Made by a program: the position numbers and the translations under genes. The notes under the pieces were generated by a model. The model saw only the letters and a program-made list of their open reading frames with translations. It did not search any database and had not been told where the DNA came from. Positions 1-7,357 of a stretch of DNA of 64,000 nt are shown here, in pieces; within the stretch, counting starts at the first letter, position 1; every line of letters starts with the position of its first letter. Source of the DNA: JAZKID01 sp965247525 (GTDB taxonomy: Bacteria; Pseudomonadota; Alphaproteobacteria; Rhizobiales; UBA4765); assembly GCA_965247525.1 (NCBI GenBank), contig OZ252015.1, forward strand, positions 1,116,001 through 1,180,000. The letters are read 5' to 3'.

Positions 1-171
1 CCCTCAACCATCGTCGCCAAAGAAGCAATTAACCGCGCGCTTGAGCTTGGCCTTGCCGAAGGCCTTCTGTTTGAGCGGCGCGTGTTTCACACCCTGTTTG
101 CATTCGACGACCAGAAAGAAGGCATGCAGGCCTTCGTTGAAAAGCGCAAAGCCGATTTTAAACATCGCTGA
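1..171 (+). CDS. Enoyl-CoA hydratase/isomerase family protein, C-terminal fragment
   Basis: Open from the first base in frame 1 to a TGA at 169-171, so only the last 56 residues are visible. The tail reads like the C-terminal helices of crotonase-fold enoyl-CoA hydratases: a run of alanine/leucine helix, then ERRVFHTLF and FDDQKEGMQAFVEKRK, the usual 'D..EGM.AF.EKR.P.F' ending that closes the active-site cage. These enzymes hydrate trans-2-enoyl-CoA in beta-oxidation. An enoyl-CoA hydratase gene directly before rpsT and dnaA is an arrangement I associate with alphaproteobacteria. The start and catalytic glutamates lie outside the window, so exact substrate cannot be told. Confidence 0.8.
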   Translation, partial: PSTIVAKEAINRALELGLAEGLLFERRVFHTLFAFDDQKEGMQAFVEKRKADFKHR

Positions 172-248
172 ATCTAGTTGACGCCGCGCAATCGCGCGCC
201 TAGGTTGCCGCCTTCATAAGACAAAGTGTTCAAGGACAGTTGAAATAA

Positions 249-515
249 ATGGCCAATACAAAATCGGCAAAAAAGATGGTTCGCAAAATTGCGACCCGCA
301 CCGCCGTCAACAAATCACGCAAGACCCGCATGAAGGGTGCCGTACGCGCCGCTGAAGAAGCTTTGGCGTCAGGCGACAAGAAAGCAGCGACAGAAGCTTT
401 GAAAAAAGTTGAGCCTGCATTGATGAAGGCGGCGCAAAAAGGCGTCATCGACAAAGGCACGGCAGCGCGCAAAGTATCACGTATGACAAAACGTCTGCGC
501 ACACTCAGCGCATAA
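249..515 (+). CDS. rpsT: 30S ribosomal protein S20
   Basis: 88-residue, strongly basic, alanine/lysine-rich helical protein, the normal length for S20, which binds 16S rRNA directly in the bottom of the small subunit. It starts MANTKSAKKMVRKIATRTAVN and ends RKVSRMTKRLRTLSA, matching the family at both ends. The start ATG follows an AAGGACAGT-like ribosome binding sequence. It stands alone between the hydratase gene and the dnaA upstream region and is followed at once by a strong intrinsic terminator, so it is probably a single-gene transcript. Position just upstream of dnaA is common in alphaproteobacteria. Confidence 0.97.
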   Translation: MANTKSAKKMVRKIATRTAVNKSRKTRMKGAVRAAEEALASGDKKAATEALKKVEPALMKAAQKGVIDKGTAARKVSRMTKRLRTLSA

Positions 516-536
516 TTTTTGAAAAAATATCGATCC

Positions 537-566
537 AAAAGCGGCGCCTCATGCGCCGCTTTTTTT
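537..566 (+). terminator. Intrinsic terminator after rpsT
   Basis: Perfect GC stem GCGGCGC/GCGCCGC with a short TCAT loop, preceded by A's and followed by seven T's, 20 bases after the rpsT stop. Confidence 0.9.
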
Positions 567-1279
567 ATGCGCAGTGATTCTTGATGAAAAGAAAGTGCGC
601 ACTTTGTAAAATGTTTTTGAGTGCTTTCGACGCGAAAAACAGACATTCAAAAACGCGCAGAAAAAGCTGAACGATTCCAGTCGATTGTGAACATGTGTTT
701 TCAATACATGAGTCAAGCTGCGAATTATTTGCTGTGATGTTTTTTTAAATGCGCCGTGAATCACGGTGACAAAAAAAGTTAGAAAAAAAGGGCATGTCAC
801 AAAACGTTCAAGTGACTCAACTGTTTGTGCGCGCTGCGCTCGCAAAAATAAATTGCGTTAACTTTGCGCGTTAAAAAAAATTTGCACCAATAAATTTTTC
901 TTTGTTGCACCTGAAAATTTCGATGTGTATGGTCGCCAGACATTGAGGGTTCACCTTGATGTTCATCTTTAAAAAAACGACGGGGCTCACAACACGCCTT
1001 CCACGGCGACAGCCCAGTTGCGCTTGCAGTCTTAAAAATCTGCTTGACGAGATGAGACTGTTTGCAAAAGACGTAAAGCGGCCGAAGAGTGCGCACGCCT
1101 TTTTCAAAAAAACGGCGGCAGGGCGAAATGGGTGCCTTTGCCGATTTTAGCCAGAGGGGGTGGCAAGCGAAATGAAGTTGCGTTTTTATTTATATCAAAG
1201 AAACAACAACACAGATTCAAGGGTCGACGTTTCAGATTTCTTTCGTTTCCGCTTTTATAACTCATAAGGCATAATCCGT
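567..1279. other. Long AT-rich intergenic region between rpsT and dnaA
   Basis: About 710 bases without a credible gene; the short open frames here have no family resemblance and poor starts. The DNA is AT-rich with many A and T runs (for example around 735-795 and 860-900) and contains a 13-base perfect palindrome CCGTGAATCACGG at 754-766. By position it should hold the dnaA promoter and could hold part of the replication origin. I looked for TTATNCACA DnaA boxes on both strands and found none with zero or one mismatch, so an origin call is not supported. A TATAA-like stretch occurs at about 1255. Confidence 0.5.
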
Positions 1280-2845
1280 ATGGCACCAGAATTTCTTAAT
1301 GCATCGTCTGCCCGCGCCAACTCCGCCCAATTAAAAAAGAAGCCGGTTTTGTCTTATGCAGAGGGTGACAGCCCGCTGATCGACGGCGAGGTTCTTTTCG
1401 AAAACGAAAATTTCAATGCGGACCCTGAAGAAACGGCTTTTGCAAAAGTCCGCGGGCTTTTGCGCGAACAGCTTGGCGAACATGTCTATTCCAGCTGGTT
1501 TGCCAGTATGGAGTTTGAAGGGGTGTCGGACGGCGCGGCGCGCCTGTCGGTTCCGACCCGCTTTCTCAAACAATGGATCATGACCAATTACCGCGACAAG
1601 GTTCTTGCCGCCTGCGAAGACACCATGCCGCATGTGCGCAGCCTCGACATTACGGTGCGCGGTGCCACCCGCTGCATCGTGCCGCCGGCACAAAATCTGG
1701 TATCACCTGACACGCGCGGCAATAGGAACAGTGGGTCGTCGACCAATCGCAATGATGCGCCACTGCCTTTGCCACACGGACAGCGTGACAGCGAAGACGG
1801 ACTCGGCTCCCCGCTCGACAAGCGTTACACATTCGCCAACTTCTTTGCAGGCCGCTCAAACTCTCTGGCCTTTGCGGCAGCGCAGCAGGTGGCTGGTGCC
1901 AAACAGGGCGACCCGATCAGCTTCAATCCGCTGGTCATTCATTCGTCCGTTGGCCAAGGCAAAACACATCTTTTGCAGGCGATCGCACATGAGGCACGCA
2001 AAGCGGGCCGTCAGGTTGTTTACCTGACAGCCGAGCGCTTCATGTATGGCTTCGTTGCCGCCATCAAAGCCCAGTCAGCCATCGCGTTTAAAGAAAACCT
2101 GCGCGGCATTCATATTCTGCTCATCGACGATCTGCAGTTTTTGCAAGGCAAGCATGTGCAGGCTGAATTTGGCCACACACTCAATGCCCTGCTAGATGGA
2201 TCGCGTCAGGTTGTTGTCGCGGCTGACCGTGCGCCGGCCGATCTGGAAACACTGGACGAGCGGATGCGCTCGCGCCTTGCTGGCGGCCTTACCGTTGAAC
2301 TTGGTGCGCCGGAAGAAGATGTGCGTTGCAATATCCTGCGCGCCAAGGCCGAGCTGCTTCGTGACCGCTATCCCAATTTTGCCCTGCCGGAACCTGTTGT
2401 CAGCCATGTCGCCCGTGAGGTGACGTCAAATGGCCGCGATCTTGATGGCGCGCTGAACCGCCTTGTTGCACACAACCAACTGACCCATACGGCACTGACC
2501 GTCGATATGGCCGAAGAGGTCATTCGTGATCTTGTGCGCCATAAAGAGCCAAAACGCGTCAAAATTGAAGACATCCAGCGCATCGCGGCGAAGCACTACA
2601 ATGTCCAGCGCCAAGACCTTTTGTCCAACCGCCGTACGCACAACGTCGTCATGCCGCGCCAGATCTCGATGTATCTTGCCAAAGTCCTGACGCCGCGCTC
2701 CTTGCCGGAAATCGGCCGTCGTTTTGGCGGGCGTGACCACACCACGGTTTTGCATGCTGTCCGTAAAATCGAGGAACTGCTGAAAACCGACATGCAGCTG
2801 ATGGGCGACATCGATCTTCTGAAACGCCTTCTGCTTGAAACCTAA
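1280..2845 (+). CDS. dnaA: Chromosomal replication initiator protein DnaA
   Basis: 521 residues; binds oriC as an ATP-dependent oligomer and opens the duplex. Domain I lies near residues 52-125 after a roughly 50-residue N-terminal extension; a low-complexity linker follows (about 140-180). The AAA+ core shows Walker A SSVGQGKTH (222-230), Walker B ILLIDD (279-284), sensor 1 VVVAADRAP, the box VII arginine finger in LDERMRSRL and sensor 2 GRDLDGALNRL. Domain IV carries the DNA-binding signature GRRFGGRDHTTVLHAV near the C-terminus. The SS in place of GG in Walker A is usual in alphaproteobacterial DnaA. ATG 1280 is preceded by AAGG; a later start would remove part of domain I. A terminator separates it from dnaN. 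Confidence 0.97.
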   Translation: MAPEFLNASSARANSAQLKKKPVLSYAEGDSPLIDGEVLFENENFNADPEETAFAKVRGLLREQLGEHVYSSWFASMEFEGVSDGAARLSVPTRFLKQWIMTNYRDKVLAACEDTMPHVRSLDITVRGATRCIVPPAQNLVSPDTRGNRNSGSSTNRNDAPLPLPHGQRDSEDGLGSPLDKRYTFANFFAGRSNSLAFAAAQQVAGAKQGDPISFNPLVIHSSVGQGKTHLLQAIAHEARKAGRQVVYLTAERFMYGFVAAIKAQSAIAFKENLRGIHILLIDDLQFLQGKHVQAEFGHTLNALLDGSRQVVVAADRAPADLETLDERMRSRLAGGLTVELGAPEEDVRCNILRAKAELLRDRYPNFALPEPVVSHVAREVTSNGRDLDGALNRLVAHNQLTHTALTVDMAEEVIRDLVRHKEPKRVKIEDIQRIAAKHYNVQRQDLLSNRRTHNVVMPRQISMYLAKVLTPRSLPEIGRRFGGRDHTTVLHAVRKIEELLKTDMQLMGDIDLLKRLLLET

Positions 2846-2900
2846 AGACGCTGGGAAAGACCCCGCGGCGCTCTTGCGTTTGCAGGCTTTTTACGCCACA

Positions 2901-2926
2901 AAAAAAGGGCTTTACGGCCCTTTTTT
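2901..2926 (+). terminator. Intrinsic terminator after dnaA
   Basis: Symmetrical hairpin AAAAAAGGGC-TTTAC-GGCCCTTTTTT-type, stem AAAAAAGGGC against GCCCTTTTTT, 55 bases after the dnaA stop. It suggests that dnaA and dnaN are at least partly separate transcripts. Confidence 0.88.
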
Positions 2927-2976
2927 CTTGTCCGGGCTGGCCGCCGGATCACTTTGCTGATTGTGGGATCAACGCC

Positions 2977-4095
2977 ATGCGCGTGACACTTGAACGGGCC
3001 GCTTTGCTAAAATCCTTGTCGCACCTGCATCGTGTCGTCGAGCGGCGCAATACAATTCCAATTCTCGGCAACATCCTCATTCGCGCCACAGGCAGCGAAA
3101 TTGAGATGAAGGCCACCGACCTCGATATCGAGACCACCGAAACACTCAGCTGCGACGTGCAGCAGCCCGGCGCAACCACAGTGCCTGCGCACCTGTTTTA
3201 CGACATTGTCCGCAAATTGCCTGACGGCACGCATATCAGCCTTGACCTTGGCGCCGACCAAAACTCTTTGCAGATCAAGGCCGGGCGCTCGCGCTTCCAG
3301 CTGCAGATTTTGCCTGAATCAGACTTCCCCGATTTATCGGCCGGCGAGTTTCCGTTTCGTTTCACGCTTGCCGCCGGTGATTTGAAAACACTGATCAACA
3401 AAACCCAGTTCGCAATCTCAACCGAAGAAACCCGTTATTACCTCAACGGTATTTACCTGCACCCGTTCAAAGGCAAAAACGGCGATCTGCTGCGCGCGGT
3501 TGCAACCGACGGCCACCGCCTTGCGCTGGTTGAGCTGCCCGCACCCGACAATATCACAGACATGCCGGGCATTATTATTCCGCGTAAAACAGTTGCGGAA
3601 TTGCAGCGCCTTCTCGATGACATTGACGGCACTATCGATATCCAGGTTTCAAGCGCGAAAATTCGCTTTACGCTTGGCCCTGTTATTCTCACCTCAAAAC
3701 TGATCGACGGCACATTCCCCGACTATGCGCGCGTGATCCCATCGGGCAACGACAAGGCGTTGAACGTTGATTGCCGCGCGTTTTCGCAAGCCGTTGACCG
3801 CGTCTCGACCATTTCCTCCGAGCGCGGACGCGCCGTAAAACTGACAATCAACGAAGGAAAAGTGACCTTTACCGTCACCAATCCCGATAGCGGCCTTGCA
3901 ACGGAAGAGATTGAAGCGGTTTATGACGCTGACCAAATCGATATCGGTTTCAACTCGCGCTATCTTTTGGACATTGCCGAGCGCATTGAGGGCGACAATG
4001 TCACCTTCAAGCTTGCCGACCCCGGCTCGCCGACTTTGATCGAAGATATCAAAACCCCCGGCGCGCTCTACGTTCTGATGCCGATGCGGGTGTGA
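2977..4095 (+). CDS. dnaN: DNA polymerase III beta subunit (sliding clamp)
   Basis: 372 residues, the normal clamp length, made of three similar domains of about 120 residues each that dimerise into a ring around DNA and tether polymerase III. The start MRVTLERAALLKSLSHL, the segment RRNTIPILGNILI and the C-terminal YVLMPMRV (part of the clamp-binding pocket that receives QLxLF-type peptides) are typical. ATG 2977 fits family N-termini. It lies between dnaA and recF as in most bacteria. The 3' flank is unusual: the stop codon runs straight into an intergenic palindromic repeat (see 4096-4255). Confidence 0.97.
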   Translation: MRVTLERAALLKSLSHLHRVVERRNTIPILGNILIRATGSEIEMKATDLDIETTETLSCDVQQPGATTVPAHLFYDIVRKLPDGTHISLDLGADQNSLQIKAGRSRFQLQILPESDFPDLSAGEFPFRFTLAAGDLKTLINKTQFAISTEETRYYLNGIYLHPFKGKNGDLLRAVATDGHRLALVELPAPDNITDMPGIIIPRKTVAELQRLLDDIDGTIDIQVSSAKIRFTLGPVILTSKLIDGTFPDYARVIPSGNDKALNVDCRAFSQAVDRVSTISSERGRAVKLTINEGKVTFTVTNPDSGLATEEIEAVYDADQIDIGFNSRYLLDIAERIEGDNVTFKLADPGSPTLIEDIKTPGALYVLMPMRV

Positions 4096-4255
4096 GCCGC
4101 GTCTTGCACATCATGCCAGTGGCATGATGTGAGCGGCAAACGCCCTGAGCGCAAGCGATGGGCTTTTCTTGAAAACACCGAACGCCCTGAGCGTCAGCGA
4201 AATGGAAAAACCATTTCGACATCTCTAAAACCAGCATCGTTTAATGATGCTGGCG
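4096..4255 (+). repeat. Intergenic palindromic repeat element, copy A (after dnaN)
   Basis: Starts at the dnaN stop codon with GTGAGCCGCGTCTTGCAC. A perfect 25-nt palindrome at 4107-4131 has 12-nt arms CACATCATGCCA / TGGCATGATGTG around a single G. Two copies of a second motif, AACGCCCTGAGCG followed by AGCGAWRG, lie at about 4139-4163 and 4182-4205. Further hairpins are AAATGG/CCATTT (about 4200-4216) and CCAGCATC/GATGCTGG with a 7-nt loop (4231-4253). Related elements occur at 41749, 47812, 49107, 49501 and 57267. The remaining bases to the recF start at 4428 hold nothing I recognise. Confidence 0.75.
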
Positions 4256-4427
4256 CGAAGGGCAACATCTATAAATCGTTTTGTGAGCGAACGAAAGTGA
4301 GCGTGGCAATCTATTCTACAAATTTAAAATATCTGAATTGATTGCTTCGATGCCAAAGCATTTCGCAATGATGGTCTTTTAAAGTGTGCCCCTCGCAATG
4401 ACGTTCAATCTGTTGTTATAAGAGTGA

Positions 4428-5603
4428 ATGCTTCGCTCTCACGCCCTACCCAAAATCGCGCCGCATTTCTTGCGCGTGGCCGAACTGCGCCTGACGCATT
4501 TTCGAAATTACACCAGCGCGCTGCTTGAGAATTTACAGCCCTTGAATGTGCTCACCGGCGCCAACGGCTCGGGAAAAACCAATATTCTTGAAGCCCTGTC
4601 ATTGCTGACGCCAGGGCGTGGCATGCGCCGGGCTCGCGCGGATGAATGGTCGAACACCACAGGCCCCGGCACATGGTCTGTTGCAGCGCAATTGATGATT
4701 GATGATGAAGAGGTGCGCATCGGCACAGGCCGCACCTTGGCTGCAGGCGACGCGGATGACGAGACCAGCCGCGACATTCGCATTAATGGCGCAAGCGCCA
4801 GACGGGCACGCGCGCTCGCCGACCATGTCACGGCGTTGTGGCTGACCCCGGAACATGACGGGTTGTTTCGCGGGCCCGCCGGCGAGCGGCGGCGTTTCCT
4901 GGATCGTCTGGTCGCGGCGCTGGATCCTTCCCACAATGGGCGCGTCACCCGCATGGAAAAACTGCTGCGCAGCCGCAACAGGTTGCTGGCTGAAGATAAG
5001 CTTGATGACCGCTGGTTGCTGGCCATTGAGCACGAACTGGCGATGAGCGCGGTTGCCGTCAGCGCCGCGCGGCTTGCCCATGTCGCCAACCTGTCGGCAA
5101 GTATCAACGCCCATCATGACAAGGCCTCGCCCTTTCCGTTTGCCGTGATTGAACTGCAGGGCGAAATGGAAGACATGCTGAAAGACACGCCCGGAACGGT
5201 CGCGGAAGACCGCTACCGCGAAAATCTGGCGCGCGCCCGCTTCAGCGATGCGCAGGCCGGACGCACCACGCGCGGCGCGCATCTGTGCGATTTAAGCGTG
5301 CAGCACGGCCCAAAGCAGATTGCCGCGGCAGGCGCTTCGACGGGCGAGCAAAAAGCGCTTCTGGTCGGGCTGATCCTCGCGCAGGCGCGCCACGCATTTG
5401 AGCAGTCCGGGCGGATGCCGCTTTTATTGCTCGATGAGATTGCCGCACATTTTGATGCCCTGCGCCGCGCCGCGCTTTATGACGCGCTGGAGCATTTGGG
5501 GGCACAGGCCTTTATGACGGGCACAGACCCGGAAATGTTCACCACGCTGCGCCGCCGCGCCGGCTTTATTGAAGTGATGAACGGGCAAATTCAAACGGCA
5601 TAA
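4428..5603 (+). CDS. recF: DNA replication and repair protein RecF
   Basis: 391 residues; ABC/SMC-like ATPase that with RecO and RecR loads RecA at gaps and stalled forks. Walker A GANGSGKT is at residues 44-51, the ABC signature appears as ASTGEQKALLVG near residue 305-317, and Walker B LLLLDEIAAHFD follows near 335-347. The segment LRLTHFRNYTSALLE after the start is the family N-terminus; the first 15 or so residues (from ATG 4428, with AAGAG upstream) are a short extension, so an internal start is possible. It sits after dnaN as usual, but gyrB, its normal next neighbour, is displaced by the minus-strand Hint gene. Confidence 0.96.
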   Translation: MLRSHALPKIAPHFLRVAELRLTHFRNYTSALLENLQPLNVLTGANGSGKTNILEALSLLTPGRGMRRARADEWSNTTGPGTWSVAAQLMIDDEEVRIGTGRTLAAGDADDETSRDIRINGASARRARALADHVTALWLTPEHDGLFRGPAGERRRFLDRLVAALDPSHNGRVTRMEKLLRSRNRLLAEDKLDDRWLLAIEHELAMSAVAVSAARLAHVANLSASINAHHDKASPFPFAVIELQGEMEDMLKDTPGTVAEDRYRENLARARFSDAQAGRTTRGAHLCDLSVQHGPKQIAAAGASTGEQKALLVGLILAQARHAFEQSGRMPLLLLDEIAAHFDALRRAALYDALEHLGAQAFMTGTDPEMFTTLRRRAGFIEVMNGQIQTA

Positions 5604-5628
5604 AAAGCCGCCGGAGAGCGGCTTTTTA
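5602..5628. terminator. Bidirectional terminator between recF and the Hint-domain gene
   Basis: Hairpin AAAAAGCCG-CCGGAGAG-CGGCTTTTT lies exactly between the stop of recF (5603) and the stop of the convergent minus-strand gene (5630). It has A's on one side and T's on the other, so it can act in both directions. Confidence 0.85.
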
Positions 5629-5629
5629 T

Positions 5630-7081
5630 TTAGTAGGCGTTGTGAACCAGAACACCGTTGGCATAATAGTTATGCCCGATACCGTATTTCACCACGGAAT
5701 CATCATCCGTCACACCATCTACATGCAGATTGTAAACTGGCTCAATCTTTTCTTCAGTCGTGATTTTGTCGACCGAAACCGGCTTGCCATTTTGATTTTT
5801 CAGATAAATCTTTTCACCATTTTTATATCTGGAATAGATTTCTGAGGCGGCTTTGTATGTGTTGAAGTTTTCGACATAAATCGCGTGAGGTGCGTTCGAC
5901 GTAAACTCCGTGCCATCGCTTAACTTGAAGTGATGCAGCAATTGCGGGTCCTTAATATGGTTTTGCAAAAGCACAACCGGCGATGAGTAAGTGATTTTTT
6001 TGACCTCATCATAGGCCAAGACCTCATCGCCCAGCTTAACCTTTTCAATGTCTTTGTAACTGCCGTCTTTCATCGTCACTTTTGTGCCCGCGATAAAGCA
6101 GGAAGAAAAACCGCCCCCACCGCCACCAGACGAAACCGGCAACGGTGTCGGTGTCGGCACGGGTTTTGGGCTGGAATTTATGTTTCCAATGGAATCGATG
6201 TCGTCATTGACGTCGTCCTGCAAACGCGCATTCAATTTGTCATCGTTGGTTTTTGCTTCTTGGTTGCGGCCATCGAAACTCGACTGCGACATTTTATAAC
6301 TGATATAAGTTGCTAATCCCCCAAGCGCGGCTGTACCGATAGCGATGGGCGCAACCCAGCGGCGACCAACCCCGCCTTTAACCCATGCTGATGACAAAAA
6401 TTTGCGGAAACCGCCAATCGAGTTCATCCGTTCTAAAGCCTTAATCCCGGCATTACGTATGAACGCATTACTTGCATTACAATTGTAATAAAGTGCCTCC
6501 GACATAGCCGTATCTGCACGACTTGGAACCAAGAGCCACCAAAATGCCGCAACTCCTGTCCCTGCCAAACCGCCAAAGAGCCCTCCCAGACCACCATTCC
6601 CTATATCTACACCACTCAAACTTTTTTTGTTTTCATTTTCGCCCGCAGGAATCCATGTCGCGCGCTGCTTGAGTGACGGTGAAGCATTCGGATCTGCAAA
6701 AATAGCGTCACGAATTTCTGTCCGCACTTTGAGATTTGGATTTGTCGCTAGTTGTTTTTCTTTGTCGGCAACCAAAACATCATAGGTTTGAAACGCAGAC
6801 ACTTTTTCCAGGAGCGCATCGCGGTTCGCCCTGTAGGCGATCATCGGCGTTGTATTGAAAGGCAATGTCACGCCTGGAAAATTCTTCGCGAGATAATTGT
6901 CCTTGAATTTTTCATCGAGCTTTTCGCGAATTCGCGAAGCGGTGATATTTTTAATATCTATTTTTTCTGGCGGCTTATTGTCAACTTTTGCCTCTGGCAC
7001 CGCAATGGTCGGCACCTGAAAGGCGAGGATTTTTGGTGTTGGAAATTTGAATGCAGAAAGTTTGATCGACGGCTTGCCCAT
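5630..7081 (-). CDS. Hint (hedgehog/intein)-domain protein with membrane segments
   Basis: 483 residues. The last 155 are a Hint self-processing domain: it begins at Cys328 in SSCFIAGTKVTMKDG, continues with VKLGDEVLAYD (348-358) and the block-B-like SNAPHAIYV (about 395-403), and ends ANGVLVHNAY, with the His-Asn pair two residues from the C-terminus. Before it is a Pro/Gly-rich spacer (302-325). Two hydrophobic segments, about 161-186 and 242-262, suggest membrane insertion; residues 1-145 match nothing I know. Related Hint proteins can cleave or ligate themselves, often in secreted toxins, but no toxin domain follows here. The gene is AT-rich relative to recF and gyrB, which suggests acquisition. 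ATG 7081 is preceded by a palindrome at 7098-7113. Confidence 0.75.
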   Translation of the reverse strand: MGKPSIKLSAFKFPTPKILAFQVPTIAVPEAKVDNKPPEKIDIKNITASRIREKLDEKFKDNYLAKNFPGVTLPFNTTPMIAYRANRDALLEKVSAFQTYDVLVADKEKQLATNPNLKVRTEIRDAIFADPNASPSLKQRATWIPAGENENKKSLSGVDIGNGGLGGLFGGLAGTGVAAFWWLLVPSRADTAMSEALYYNCNASNAFIRNAGIKALERMNSIGGFRKFLSSAWVKGGVGRRWVAPIAIGTAALGGLATYISYKMSQSSFDGRNQEAKTNDDKLNARLQDDVNDDIDSIGNINSSPKPVPTPTPLPVSSGGGGGGFSSCFIAGTKVTMKDGSYKDIEKVKLGDEVLAYDEVKKITYSSPVVLLQNHIKDPQLLHHFKLSDGTEFTSNAPHAIYVENFNTYKAASEIYSRYKNGEKIYLKNQNGKPVSVDKITTEEKIEPVYNLHVDGVTDDDSVVKYGIGHNYYANGVLVHNAY

Positions 7082-7097
7082 GGCTGCTCCTAAATTT

Positions 7098-7113
7098 AGA
7101 TAAAGTTTTATCT
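7098..7113. promoter_or_regulatory. 16-bp perfect palindrome upstream of the Hint gene
   Basis: AGATAAA-GT-TTTATCT, two 7-base arms around GT, centred about 25 bases before the start codon of the minus-strand Hint gene, inside the divergent promoter region shared with gyrB. It resembles an operator for a small dimeric repressor. No regulator gene is adjacent. The rest of 7114-7357 must hold the gyrB promoter, but I cannot pick a convincing -35/-10 pair. Confidence 0.4.
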
Positions 7114-7357
7114 ATTTCAAATACTTAGCCAGACTACAAAATGAAATGAAATTGTCAAATCAACGCACCTGTGGCTCGTCTTTTTTCAAATTTTAGACGC
7201 GCTCGTGAAAAGCCGATTTTTTATGTTATAAACCATTGAAATTGCTTATATTTTCTTGCCTTGCATCAATGTTTGCTGCATGGTTTTGTCAGGGTCTGAT
7301 TATCCTCGCCCTTGTGATTCGATTTACATTCTTCACGGACCAGAAAAACCTGAACCC

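Noticed and set aside
857..875. TTAA-N9-TTAA before dnaA as a CtrA site
   Set aside because: CtrA boxes have a 7-base spacing; here it is nine.
956..1150. 64-codon frame upstream of dnaA
   Set aside because: No family, no ribosome binding site, low-complexity basic sequence.
1940..1970. DnaA Walker A reads SSVGQGKT rather than GGVGLGKT
   Set aside because: Serines at these positions are normal in alphaproteobacterial DnaA; other AAA+ motifs are intact.
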